From the NCBI GenBank assembly GCA_019187105.1, contig JABAQM010000001.1:1116001-1180000 (forward strand): DNA of 64,000 nt, in the 5' to 3' direction. The DNA is from Fimbriimonadaceae bacterium. GTDB taxonomy: Bacteria; Armatimonadota; Fimbriimonadia; Fimbriimonadales; Fimbriimonadaceae. Shown in pieces: positions 20,112 through 29,051 of the stretch. A program made the translations under genes and the position numbers. The notes below the pieces were generated by a model that had not been told where the DNA came from, made no database searches, and saw only the letters and a program-made list of their open reading frames with translations. Each line of letters begins with the position of its first letter. Positions within the stretch are counted from its first letter, which is position 1.

Positions 20112-20798
20112 TCAGTTGTCACTCAAGAACTGCACGAGGAGTTGGGGAGAGTCAATGGAGCGGAAGTTCGGGAATCTTCGAGCAAATGAGCCGGCTTCAA
20201 GCACGAGCATCGCATGCTGCAAGTGCCAGACCACGTCGATCCCAGCCTTACGCAATTCGTCCTCCACCTCCGCGGTCTGCGATCTGGTCCTGCGGCGGTA
20301 GCCAAACCTGCCAAGCAACTCCTCTGACGTCAGATACAGTATTCCCGACCCTGTGGAGGAAATCGCCTCGAGCAAGCGTCGAGCGGGAGATGCCTTCTGG
20401 CGTGTTATTTGGTCGGACCGCCCCCGCGAGACAAAGAAGAACGGCCGAGAGCTACCGCCGACCTCCCTTTGCCTCTTTTTAAACTCATCCTCGGGCAACG
20501 CAGTCAGTTTTTGTCGGGCAGTTCTATCGAGCGGAGATACGCTGGCGCGGAGTTCGTAGCATTCGTTAGGCGTTCGAATGTTCAGGACCCGACCTTGATA
20601 GACAGCCCGATCCGATTGATACCCAGCTACGTTTGCCCTTCGCCAACCGGCCTTGGTTTCTATTAATACCTGGCACTCTAACGGCAAGGCAATCTGGTTC
20701 ATGACAAATTCATTCGCCTGAACCGTCTCGCCTGGCAGCACATGGACCACCAAGCCGGCTTCGGTTCGCTTTACCAGGTGCGGTTGTACGTTGATCAT
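20112..20798 (-). CDS. Unrecognised protein of the defence-like island
   Basis: The 228-residue protein starts at ATG 20798 with a strong ribosome-binding site (AAGGAGAAG, 7 nt upstream). The first 100 residues look like beta-strands (GLVVHVLPGET, ECQVLIETKAGWRRANVAG, AVYQGRVLNIR), the middle is basic and polar, and residues 145-190 (ILYLTSEELLGRFGY, ELRKAGIDVVWHLQHAM) may form a helix-turn-helix. It has no TM helix. It is transcribed in the same direction as the HARE-HTH/GHKL pair, about 430 bp upstream of it, and could be the system's regulator or effector. I do not recognise the family. Confidence 0.5.
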   Translation of the reverse strand: MINVQPHLVKRTEAGLVVHVLPGETVQANEFVMNQIALPLECQVLIETKAGWRRANVAGYQSDRAVYQGRVLNIRTPNECYELRASVSPLDRTARQKLTALPEDEFKKRQREVGGSSRPFFFVSRGRSDQITRQKASPARRLLEAISSTGSGILYLTSEELLGRFGYRRRTRSQTAEVEDELRKAGIDVVWHLQHAMLVLEAGSFARRFPNFRSIDSPQLLVQFLSDN

Positions 20799-21626
20799 AA
20801 TATCTCTTCTCCTTGAAGATGGTCAGTGTCGGCATGGTGCCGAGAGACGATGAAAACCGCCAAATCGTTGGGGCGGAGGGCGAAAGTCGGATGAGCCCAG
20901 AGGTCAAAGCGGAAAGTTTCTCACGGGTTACCACTGAGTCATGCCCCGCAGCCCCTAACATGGGTTCTTTTGCCGTCTTATCTTTCCGTGCTCAGGCTTC
21001 TCCTGTCTATATGGCCTCTTTGGGATGACTATGGGATGTTTAATATTTTCATGTTGCCTCCCTTTGCTGATAAGTACACTTAGTCTAGTTTCTGTTTAAA
21101 GTGATTCTGACTATGAATCTTTAGATAACACACTTGCTTCTATTATTCTCAGTTCTATCTCTTATCACTTCGCAGTGAGTACGGAGTCTCGTTCGACACA
21201 CTCGATGCCTGCGAGTATACCAGATTGTTGCCGCATAATGCAAGTCGATGTCGCCCATCGGCTGGTGCATTAACCCTGTAGTAAGAGGAGAAGCCAGGTC
21301 CATGAAATGCGGCAGCAATCTGGGGGTCGTCATCGATCAGGCGAGAAGAATTAGCGCTGCCGGTACGGGAATTTCTCCACTGGATCTGCACGTCCAAGAT
21401 AGGAGCCGAGCCGTTCCGTAACCGCAACCAGAGGGCCAATCTTACGGTGCTGGAATTCTGGCGGTGGAGCGCGTCGAGCCTACTCTGCAACGTGACGCGC
21501 AGAGCTCTTGGTCTCAAAGGTGCACCCTAAAGTTGGCCGCCCTACCCGCCGATACTTGCTGTATTCGACGTCTGTAGCCGGGGTTTTGGGCCTGGGTGAC
21601 GACCACCTCACAGGAGGTTAAACAGA
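20799..21626. other. AT-rich intergenic stretch without a supported gene
   Basis: This 828-bp gap contains a markedly AT-rich section (about 21010-21180) unlike the GC-rich surroundings, consistent with foreign or decayed DNA. A minus-strand frame at 21155-21517 with a TTG start gives 120 residues, some of them plausible (TVRLALWLRLRNGSAP), but I cannot support it as a gene. A GGAGG ribosome-binding site at the right edge (21614-21618) belongs to the fibronectin-like gene. Confidence 0.5.
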
Positions 21627-22256
21627 ATGCCGGTTCTTCCGAATTCTAATAACGAGATCATCCAATTCTTTGAGCAGCGGTCGACGGCCTGGACGCTCAA
21701 TGCCACCACGATCGGACTCACCGCAGCCGAAATGACCGCCTTTACGCCCCTTATCACGGCGGCGCGCACGGCCTTTACTAACGCCGAAACCGCCCGCCAG
21801 GCGAGCAAGAACGCGACGGTTACGCTCGATTCGAACATGCTCTCGCTCACGAACCAGGGCAGCGCGCTGATCGCGAAGATCAAGGCTTTTGCAGAGGCGA
21901 CGGGCAACCCGAACGTCTATGTGCTTTCCAGCGTTCCGCCGCCTTCCGATCCGTCTCCGGCGCCCGATCCCACCCCGCCCAGCCAGGTTTCGGCCACCCT
22001 CAACAACGACGGCAACGTCGTGGTCAAGTGGAAGGCGACCAAGGTCAACGGCGACTTCTTCAGTGTGCACCGCATGGTGCCAGGCGGCAGCTGGACGCCG
22101 ATTGGCAGCGTGAACGCCAAGTCGCTGATCGACATGTCGGTTCCCGTCGGCGCGGCGTGGGTGCAGTATCAGGTGCGCTCGCACCGCGGCACGCTCTCCA
22201 GCGAGGGCAGCGAGCCGATTGTTCTGCTGCTTGGCACGATGCAGCAAGCGGCGTAG
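21627..22256 (+). CDS. Fibronectin type III-like protein
   Basis: The 209-residue protein begins 8 nt after AGGAGG. The first 100 residues are helical (AEMTAFTPLITAARTAFTNA) and end in a Pro-Ser linker (PPPSDPSPAPDPTPP). The C-terminal 90 residues have a fibronectin type III strand pattern (VSATLNNDGNVVVKWKATK, FFSVHRMV, WVQYQVRSHRG). There is no signal peptide or TM helix. It is isolated between a foreign-looking gap and 81-bp tandem repeats. The role is unknown; the family is widespread in planctomycete- and armatimonad-like genomes in my recollection. Confidence 0.65.
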   Translation: MPVLPNSNNEIIQFFEQRSTAWTLNATTIGLTAAEMTAFTPLITAARTAFTNAETARQASKNATVTLDSNMLSLTNQGSALIAKIKAFAEATGNPNVYVLSSVPPPSDPSPAPDPTPPSQVSATLNNDGNVVVKWKATKVNGDFFSVHRMVPGGSWTPIGSVNAKSLIDMSVPVGAAWVQYQVRSHRGTLSSEGSEPIVLLLGTMQQAA

Positions 22257-22279
22257 GAAACGGGGTTCGGGGTACGGGG

Positions 22280-22441
22280 TTCGGATTCTCAACCCCTACC
22301 CTGGCAGGCTTCGCCGCCAGGACTCCCCCTGGGAGGGGGAGATCCGGTTGGGGTTCGGGGTTCGGATTCTCAACCCCTACCCTGGCAGGCTTCGCCGCCA
22401 GGACTCCCCCTGGGAGGGGGAGATCCGGTTGGGGTTTCGGG
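22280..22441. repeat. Two tandem copies of an 81-bp intergenic repeat
   Basis: Units 22280-22360 and 22361-22441 are nearly identical; each begins TTCGGATTCTCAACCCCTAC and includes CCTGGCAGG and GGGAGGGGGAGATCC. They are surrounded by GGGGTTCGG heptamer-like DNA. A further GC hairpin (GCCCC TTC GGGGC, 22530-22542) lies downstream of the convergent methyltransferase gene. No gene is seen in 22257-22619. Confidence 0.75.
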
Positions 22442-22619
22442 GTTCGGAAGTTATTGTTTCCCTGTGCCCCGCTTAACCGATCCTCCGTAGCCCGCTCAAC
22501 CGTTGCCCCACCCACCTTGCTTGAATCTCGCCCCTTCGGGGCTTCCAGGTTCTGAGCGAAACCGATTCTGGTCCGGAGCGCGCTTCGCGGTTGACGTTGC
22601 GCACCCGGGCCTCGCTCCA

Positions 22620-23561
22620 TCACCCGCCCAGGCGTCGGCGCAAGGCGTTGGCAAGGGCGAGATCCAGGCTGCAGGGTTCGTAGTGCCTGCCGTCGTAGGC
22701 ACGCTTGCCGAGCCCGAGCCCCACGGCCTCGAGCGGTTTCGTCAGCGGGTCGACCATGGCCTGCCAGCGCGATCGCAGCGCCCGGCGCCTGGCCTTGACT
22801 CCCGACGGGCACAGGGTACGGCCCGTCGCCCCGCCATCCGGGTCGGACCATAGAGCGGAATAATCGCTCTGCTGGGGCGCCGATTGAAAGCCGTTCCACG
22901 GCCCGATGCGGCGGGCATGCACGGCGATGTGGGTCTGCATGGTATTGCGAAGCAAGACCCGGGACCCGGTCGTCGCCGGATCCGCAACCCGCATCCACGT
23001 GAAGTCCGGCGTTCGGCCCTGCTCATAGAGGTACACCCCCATCGGCTCGAACCCATAGTCGGGGGAGAAGATGCGGAAGAACAGCTCGGGGCTGAACTGG
23101 TAGAACCCGTGACCGACGAAATTGTTGGCGACGGTGACGCTGAGAAAATGCCCGCCCGGGCGGACCATCTTCATCGCGCTTTCGATCGCGGTGGGAAAGT
23201 TGAAGACGTGCTCGATCGTCCCTCCGTCGAAGACCAGATCGTAGGCTTCATGCAGCGTCGCCTCCACCGGCTTGTTCAGGTCGTGGACGAAGCTCGCCCC
23301 TTCGTAGTCGGAGGCGTCGATGGAATCCACCCGCTCGGCGCCGAGAAGCTGGAAGAACGGCTCACAGGCTTGCTGCGGATCGGACAGGGCCTGCCGAATC
23401 TGAGCGGAGGTCCAGCCGAGGCCGAGCTCGCGGGAGCACCGGCCGAGCTGCAAGGCATCCACGTGCATGGATTGGCGCCCGAGGGTGATCACCCGCCCAA
23501 AGGGAACTTCGGCGGCCCTGCAGACCATCAGGTATCGCGCCGACGCCGCATCGATACCCAT
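22620..23561 (-). CDS. SAM-dependent methyltransferase (class I, type 11-like)
   Basis: The 313-residue protein has the post-II and post-III patterns of class I methyltransferases: YDLVFDGGTIEHVFNFP at about 105-121 and MKMVRPGGHFLSVT at about 129-142. The usual glycine-rich motif I is not obvious; VITLGRQSMHVD at 24-35 may be its remnant. Similar proteins are often found in polysaccharide or secondary-metabolite clusters and methylate small molecules or sugars. Here it is alone between repeats and the RHS gene, so the substrate is unknown. Confidence 0.65.
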   Translation of the reverse strand: MGIDAASARYLMVCRAAEVPFGRVITLGRQSMHVDALQLGRCSRELGLGWTSAQIRQALSDPQQACEPFFQLLGAERVDSIDASDYEGASFVHDLNKPVEATLHEAYDLVFDGGTIEHVFNFPTAIESAMKMVRPGGHFLSVTVANNFVGHGFYQFSPELFFRIFSPDYGFEPMGVYLYEQGRTPDFTWMRVADPATTGSRVLLRNTMQTHIAVHARRIGPWNGFQSAPQQSDYSALWSDPDGGATGRTLCPSGVKARRRALRSRWQAMVDPLTKPLEAVGLGLGKRAYDGRHYEPCSLDLALANALRRRLGG

Positions 23562-23905
23562 CCCGCCGCAATTTTACATCAGCCCCGGTTCCAGACCACA
23601 ACCGCCCACCGCGCCACCGGTGGCCATTTGGTAGAAGACTTCCGCCACCGAGCCTGGTTCCACAACCCGTTGGCCGGTTCGGCACTGGCGTTATGGGTGT
23701 GGCCGTGCGTGCAGCTGGCCCGGTTTGGGTGCATCAGCTTTGCAAAGGCATTCCCCCGTGGGCTGAGCAATGCTCGCAACATGGACGGGCCACACCGTGA
23801 ACCCGTTGATGGCCGTCAGGCTGCGCTAGAGGGAATGGTTTAATTTTTGACAAGAACCTGTGATATAGTGAGGTGTTTCAGGACACCTTGAGAGGAGGGA
23901 GTTCG
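23562..23905. other. Upstream region of the RHS gene
   Basis: No gene is supported here. A TTGACA (23847-23852) lies 11 nt before TATAGT (23864-23869), too close for a normal promoter, so the pairing is doubtful. The text TTGACAAGAACCTGTG is close to TTGACAGAACTTGTG at 31473, which is a well-formed promoter. Confidence 0.35.
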
Positions 23906-26900
23906 ATGCATTGCCTATCTGCTCTTTTGCGATCCCCATTCCGTTGGCAGGCGATACTCGCAGTCTTCATGCTTGCCGGAGCCATCCATGCCTCGAACAC
24001 GATCACCGAGGAAGACGCTCGACGAGCCGGACCCGGCCATCCATGGCAGGGAGAAGGAGCGAACGTCAACCTCTACTCTCTTGCAAAGCAAACCGGGATT
24101 CAGTTCCTACACTGGCAATCGCGAGGCAGCCTGTCGTGCGGGCTTGGTTTGTTCCATAACAGCCAAGCCAATACGGGCAATAGCACGATCGGCCCGAAGT
24201 GGCAGCACTCATACGACACTCACTTACAGGTGTGGAAGCAGGCGGGCATTTGGCGGGCCGCTCTCGTTTGGGGGAACCATTCCGCCCAGCTCTTTCAAAA
24301 GAACCAGAGTGTCTGGAACCCGTCTGACGGATATCGCTCCATGCTTGAGGATGCGGGCAACGGCTTCAGATTGACGCTCAAGAACCAAACCAACCTTCAG
24401 TTCGACCCGGTACCTGCCATGAACGCGAACGTCGTGCCAAGACGGTATCGACTCACCTCGCTAACCGATCCGAATGGGAACCAAATCCAATACCAATACG
24501 ACGGACTGAGTCGGCTGATCAGGGCGGACGACCCATCCGGGCGAGCGCTTCGCCTCAACTACAGCCAGGGAAAACTGAAAACCGTTGACTTTACGGCGCC
24601 GGGCGGATTCGTCCGCACCTGGACTTTGTCGTATGACGGCGGTGGCCGACTCTCCAAAATCGAACTGCCGGGCGTTCAGACCGATTCGGGGATGCAGACC
24701 TATGCCATCCAATACGAATACGACGCGAATCTGAATATCACGAAGGTCATCGACTGCGAGGGAAACACCTCTCTCTTTGGATACAATGGCAACCAACTTG
24801 CGTTTGCCCAGTGGCCGGGCAACGCGCCCAACGAGCGGGCGCTTTATGCCAGCGCAGGAAATCTCCGGTCGGTAACCGATCCGCTCGGTAACACAACGCG
24901 ATACGAATACGACGGGCTCTCGAGGCTTGTGCGACGAGAGGACGCCTCGTTCTTCGACATCTTCTTTGAGTTCAATGATCCCAATTACAGCCATGGGATC
25001 AGCCGCGTGCTCATGCCCTCCGGAACCCAAACGCGTTATGCGTATGATGCTGCAGGCAATGTCACCCAAGCCACCGATCCAGCCGGCGAGATGTGGGATT
25101 ACACGTACGACGCCCGCAACAACCTTGTCCGTACGCTCGCCCCCCTCGTGACCGACGCATTCGGCAATGTGGAGACGGGCCGCCATCGCACGGACTACTT
25201 CTATGATGCAAACAGCAACCTCGTAAGGTTCCACGTCTACACGAATCCAAACAGCTTCCTCACAACGACGTTCGGCTACAACATGCACGGCGATACGGAG
25301 TTGTGCACGAATCCCCTGGGCCGGACCTGGAAGTACGAGTACGACACTTACGGCAATCGAATCAGTGCCACAACCCCATTGGGCTTGACCGTGCGGAGAT
25401 TCTACGACTCCGCCGCCCTGTCCGCCGGCTTCACGGTGCCCAACGCCTGGGCCGACGCCACCGGTCTCCGCACCGAGCGAATCCTGGACGAATGGGGCCG
25501 GCTCAGACGTACGGACTTCCTCAACGAGGCCGACCGCAGGTACTCCTACGACGGGCTTGGCAGGCTCGTCAAAATGATGGACGCTACCGGGCAGACCGAC
25601 CTTTCCTACAACCAACGCGGGCTCCTCGCTTCGACCGTCAAGGGGCCGTGGAGCGTCCAGTACGGCTACGACGCAAACTGCAGGACCACGTCCATGGTCG
25701 ACACCTCCGGCGGCTTGCCTCACGCCCTCATTTACGGTTACGACCAGAAGAGCAGGCTCGTTAGAATCGAGGACGGGGCCGACATCACGACCTATAACTA
25801 CGATGCGGACGACCGCTTGGTCATGCGCAAGCTTGGCAACGGCGCCAGCAGCACGTACGCCTATCTCGGCGGCCGCCTCACCAGCGTCATGCACGATGAT
25901 CGCTTCGGCGGGGTCATCGCCGCCTACCAATACCTGTATCAGGAAGACGGAGGGATAAAGAGGATCGACGGGACCAGCGCGGTCAACCGCTTCCAATACG
26001 ACTGGCTCGGCCGCCTCGTCCGAGAGAACCGCAGCGCGGTCCCCGCCTACGACCACCTGTACGCTTACGATGCCGCCGGAAACCGCGTCATGCAAAGCCT
26101 CAACGGAAGCCAGACAGGATATGCCTACGATGCCGACAATCGACTCGTCCAGGCCTTCCCGCAAGGCATGGGCGTGGAGACATACACTTATGATCCTGTT
26201 GGGCATCTCGTCCAGCGCGTCCGAAACAATAACACTGAGATCTTCCGGTTCGGATACAGCACGACCGGCAACCTAACCACGTTGGAACAATTCAACGGTC
26301 AGGTCTTTATCCCTTACGCGAGCTACACCTACGACGGGCTCGACCGGCGTGTCCAGCGGCACCGCTTCATTGGAGGCGTCCCCTTCCAGCAGGACCAATA
26401 TCACATCCCCATCGAATTGAATTCCCTCAGCCTCGTCTCATGCCAGCCTATCCGCGTCGATAGCACCATCCAGGGTAATCCAAGCACCGAGGCCCTCACC
26501 TGGGCAGGGGGGCTTATCAGAACCAGTGACCTCGCCGGTAACGAGAAGTGGATGGGAACCGACGGCGTCGGAGACCTCCGATCCTTCACCAACCAGAACG
26601 GGCTCGACAGCAACTACCGCTCCGTTTTCAACGCGTTCGGAAAGGCCGCTCTTCTCCAGGGCCCCGCAACCATTTATGGCTATGGGACGGATCGGGGAGT
26701 GAGAAGCGAGGGCGACGCGGGCCTGTTGTACGCAAAGATGTACAGTGACGCGACGTTTTCTCCTTATCCCAGCATGGGGTTAACGTCCGGCTTCTACGAC
26801 CCCGAGATCGGTCGCCCCCTGCCCAGCGGCCCGAACCTTTGGGACATGCACCAGGCATGTACGAGGGTTAAGAGAGCCGACTACTGCGGGATCAATGGCC

Positions 26901-27265
26901 GAGTGTTCGATACCGCCGTGTCCGATCCCCGGTTTTACTATCGCGCCACCTCGCAGGCCGACAACACGAAGTTCGGCCAGGCCACCGTCTCTATCGGCGG
27001 CGGGGGCGGAGGCGGCTGGGGCTACACGAGCTCGACATGCAACAGCCTGAACTGGGACTATTGCAGGGCCCCCAGCGGCGTCGATGCGGCGGACTATGTC
27101 ATCTGGCGCAAAGCCTCCGGCGGCACGTTCAGCTCGGAGCTCTACGTCCAGCCCGTCTTCACCTTCTCGCGCGTCACCGTCTGCCAGCCGGGCGCCTACA
27201 CGCTCGATCTCTGCTTCGGCATCGGCGGCGGTGTCCCGATCGTGGGGGACTGGGACAGCCAGTAG
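23906..27265 (+). CDS. RHS/YD-repeat secreted protein with atypical C-terminus
   Basis: The ATG at 23906 follows AGGAGGG; the open frame from 23873 is longer but lacks such a site. The 1119-residue protein has a signal peptide (ILAVFMLAGAIHAS) and some 20 YD-type repeats such as YEYDGLSRLVRRED, YAYDAAGNVTQATDP and YAYDADNRLVQAFP, which build a beta-cocoon shell. After the repeats it reads GFYDPEIGRPLPSG where typical RHS cores end in RYYDPxTGRF..DP. A glycine-rich stretch and GVDAADYVIWRKASGG, a phrase I know from planctomycete-type exported proteins, follow. No toxin domain is recognisable and no small immunity gene follows; the next gene is convergent. It may act in surface adhesion or contact. 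Confidence 0.8.
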   Translation: MHCLSALLRSPFRWQAILAVFMLAGAIHASNTITEEDARRAGPGHPWQGEGANVNLYSLAKQTGIQFLHWQSRGSLSCGLGLFHNSQANTGNSTIGPKWQHSYDTHLQVWKQAGIWRAALVWGNHSAQLFQKNQSVWNPSDGYRSMLEDAGNGFRLTLKNQTNLQFDPVPAMNANVVPRRYRLTSLTDPNGNQIQYQYDGLSRLIRADDPSGRALRLNYSQGKLKTVDFTAPGGFVRTWTLSYDGGGRLSKIELPGVQTDSGMQTYAIQYEYDANLNITKVIDCEGNTSLFGYNGNQLAFAQWPGNAPNERALYASAGNLRSVTDPLGNTTRYEYDGLSRLVRREDASFFDIFFEFNDPNYSHGISRVLMPSGTQTRYAYDAAGNVTQATDPAGEMWDYTYDARNNLVRTLAPLVTDAFGNVETGRHRTDYFYDANSNLVRFHVYTNPNSFLTTTFGYNMHGDTELCTNPLGRTWKYEYDTYGNRISATTPLGLTVRRFYDSAALSAGFTVPNAWADATGLRTERILDEWGRLRRTDFLNEADRRYSYDGLGRLVKMMDATGQTDLSYNQRGLLASTVKGPWSVQYGYDANCRTTSMVDTSGGLPHALIYGYDQKSRLVRIEDGADITTYNYDADDRLVMRKLGNGASSTYAYLGGRLTSVMHDDRFGGVIAAYQYLYQEDGGIKRIDGTSAVNRFQYDWLGRLVRENRSAVPAYDHLYAYDAAGNRVMQSLNGSQTGYAYDADNRLVQAFPQGMGVETYTYDPVGHLVQRVRNNNTEIFRFGYSTTGNLTTLEQFNGQVFIPYASYTYDGLDRRVQRHRFIGGVPFQQDQYHIPIELNSLSLVSCQPIRVDSTIQGNPSTEALTWAGGLIRTSDLAGNEKWMGTDGVGDLRSFTNQNGLDSNYRSVFNAFGKAALLQGPATIYGYGTDRGVRSEGDAGLLYAKMYSDATFSPYPSMGLTSGFYDPEIGRPLPSGPNLWDMHQACTRVKRADYCGINGRVFDTAVSDPRFYYRATSQADNTKFGQATVSIGGGGGGGWGYTSSTCNSLNWDYCRAPSGVDAADYVIWRKASGGTFSSELYVQPVFTFSRVTVCQPGAYTLDLCFGIGGGVPIVGDWDSQ

Positions 27266-27346
27266 AAACTTTCTCGGACCGAGATTCGCCGGCGCAGTCA
27301 GCGAATTCCACGCCTGCGGGCGGCATCATAACTTAGGCGCAAGGGC

Positions 27347-28543
27347 CTACCGCAGCGTGTCGAACCACAGTCGGGCGGCGGGAATCGCGTAATAGAAGCC
27401 GCCCTCATGGTCGATATTGCTGCCGAGATCGATCAGCTCGACAGGCGCACCGTTCGCGTGCATGTAGTCGTAGGCGTTCTGCGAGTTGGCAAAGCCAACG
27501 ATGTTGTCGCTCTTCGCATGGTAAAGCCGCATCTTGGTCTGCGGGACCCATTGCCAGAGGTCGTTCAAACGAAGCTTTTCATACAGCGGCACGCCGATGT
27601 TATGAAAAATGTCGTTGAGGAAGCCCTCGGTGAACAGATCCGAAGGTTTGGTCGGCAGGATCTTGGCGATGTCGTCGATGTCGTGCGAGCCATCGAAGAG
27701 GGGAGGAGCCTGTTTGTCCCATGGCGACTTGAAGACCAGCGACAAATCGGAGAGCACGCCATAAATATCGCGATACGAGAGGAGAAGGTAGCTCACAAAC
27801 GTGTCGGTATCCGGTCCCGGATTGTTGAAGGCGAACGGCATCTCGACGCCAGAGAGGTCGTGGGGCCCCGCGCTTGGCGCCGATGCGGTGATGGCAAACT
27901 CGCTTGAATAGGAGGTCTCGATGGCTTGGGTCAGCGCCATCGTGGCATGGCCACCCTGCGAATAGCCATGGAGAAAGAGCTTGTCGGACAACTTCACGCC
28001 AAGCTTGCCGCAGATCGAGCGGGCCGCCCTCATCATGTCGATGCTTGCCGAGGCTTCGGTTGCCGCATGCATGTAGGGGTGGGAGCCCTCACCGTCTCCC
28101 AGCCCTAGGTAGTCCGCCATCGAAACCACGTAGTTGCCGGTGGCAGCAAAGACCGAGAGGATTGCCCACGCTTCGTCGTTGTTACCGCTCGGGACGTTGG
28201 TCCGCAAGGTAGCCGTACTATGCTGATAGCTCACGAGCGCTGGGTTCGTCGGCGTGTCTGGAACCGCCAGCGCACCGGTCGCCTTGACGAGCGAGCCATC
28301 GAGGCTGACCGTCCAATAGGTCACTTTGTAGAGGCTGACGTCGCTGGTGACCGACAGGTCGTAGCCACTCTTCGATTCGATGTAGCTGAGTACCGAATCC
28401 ATCGAAATCTCGCCGTAATCGCGAAGGAGCGTGTAGGAGACCACGTCTCCGCGATTCGCCGGCCCTCCGCCGAGGATGGATTCGACCCTCCCCCCGCATC
28501 CGATTGCGAAGAAGACCACACAAGCCAGCAGGCACCGCAACAT
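27347..28543 (-). CDS. Secreted lipase-like alpha/beta-hydrolase lipoprotein
   Basis: The ATG at 28543 gives a lipoprotein signal (CLLACVVFFAIGC), whereas the longer frame does not, so this start is preferred. The protein has about 398 residues. The nucleophile elbow is LHGYSQGGHAT (GxSxG, near 200) and the catalytic acid and His are probably near LYHAKSDNIVGF and SNIDHEGGF. The layout, including a long insertion with MADYLGLGDGEGSHPY, resembles secretory (LIP-type) lipases and related esterases. The likely role is hydrolysis of extracellular esters. It is convergent with the RHS gene. Confidence 0.75.
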   Translation of the reverse strand: MLRCLLACVVFFAIGCGGRVESILGGGPANRGDVVSYTLLRDYGEISMDSVLSYIESKSGYDLSVTSDVSLYKVTYWTVSLDGSLVKATGALAVPDTPTNPALVSYQHSTATLRTNVPSGNNDEAWAILSVFAATGNYVVSMADYLGLGDGEGSHPYMHAATEASASIDMMRAARSICGKLGVKLSDKLFLHGYSQGGHATMALTQAIETSYSSEFAITASAPSAGPHDLSGVEMPFAFNNPGPDTDTFVSYLLLSYRDIYGVLSDLSLVFKSPWDKQAPPLFDGSHDIDDIAKILPTKPSDLFTEGFLNDIFHNIGVPLYEKLRLNDLWQWVPQTKMRLYHAKSDNIVGFANSQNAYDYMHANGAPVELIDLGSNIDHEGGFYYAIPAARLWFDTLR

Positions 28544-28586
28544 AGGGCGAGAGCTTATCACAGGTGCTGCCGCGCTCGGCACCACG

Positions 28587-29051
28587 CTATTGAATGCGCT
28601 TGGCAAGCTCGAGGACGTAGCCTTCGCCCTTGGGGTGGAGCTGCCGGGACATCACTTCGTAACCCAGACGGAGATAGAGCCTCTGATTGGCTTCCATGAC
28701 CTCCCGGGTTGACAGCCGTACTTCGGGAAGTCCGGCTTCAGCCGCCTGACGATGGACGTGCTCGAGCATGGCGGCGGCGATGCCTCGGCCCCGGGCGGAG
28801 GGGATGACGCTAAGCCGCCAGCAATAGAGGTAATCGCCACGCAGCTCGTAGCGGGCGGAACCGACCGGCTGGGAATCGAGGAACGCGAGGACGGCGCCGC
28901 CCTTCGCCGCGCTCGCTCTTACGTCGCCGAGGGTTTCGGTCAGGGCTCCCGACGGCGGTTCCAGGACGCCACGATACTCCTCGAAGGCTTCCTGCATGAT
29001 CTTTCGAACGAGCGGCAGCTCGTCTTCTTTGGCATTCCTGACTTCCATCAT
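28587..29051 (-). CDS. GNAT family N-acetyltransferase
   Basis: The 154-residue protein has normal GNAT length and the acetyl-CoA pyrophosphate loop VIPSARGRGIAAAMLEHV (Q/R-x-x-G-x-G/A variant) near residue 80-97, preceded by the strand AVLAFLDSQPVGSARYEL and followed by the terminal strand pattern YLRLGYEVMSRQ. It would acetylate an amine on a small molecule or protein; the substrate is unknown. It lies 43 bp upstream of the lipase-like gene in the same direction and may share a transcript. Confidence 0.8.
   Translation of the reverse strand: MMEVRNAKEDELPLVRKIMQEAFEEYRGVLEPPSGALTETLGDVRASAAKGGAVLAFLDSQPVGSARYELRGDYLYCWRLSVIPSARGRGIAAAMLEHVHRQAAEAGLPEVRLSTREVMEANQRLYLRLGYEVMSRQLHPKGEGYVLELAKRIQ

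Noticed and set aside
20021-20482. 153-residue plus-strand frame opposite the 228-residue gene
   Set aside because: The opposite strand has a strong ribosome-binding site and better composition.
21155-21517. 120-residue minus-strand frame in the AT-rich gap
   Set aside because: TTG start, no ribosome-binding site and no family; only weakly protein-like.
23847-23869. TTGACA with TATAGT as the RHS promoter
   Set aside because: The spacer is 11 nt, too short for a sigma-70-type promoter.
24461-26206. 581-residue minus-strand frame inside the RHS gene
   Set aside because: The plus-strand YD repeats explain the region; the antisense frame is Val/Gly rich with no motif.
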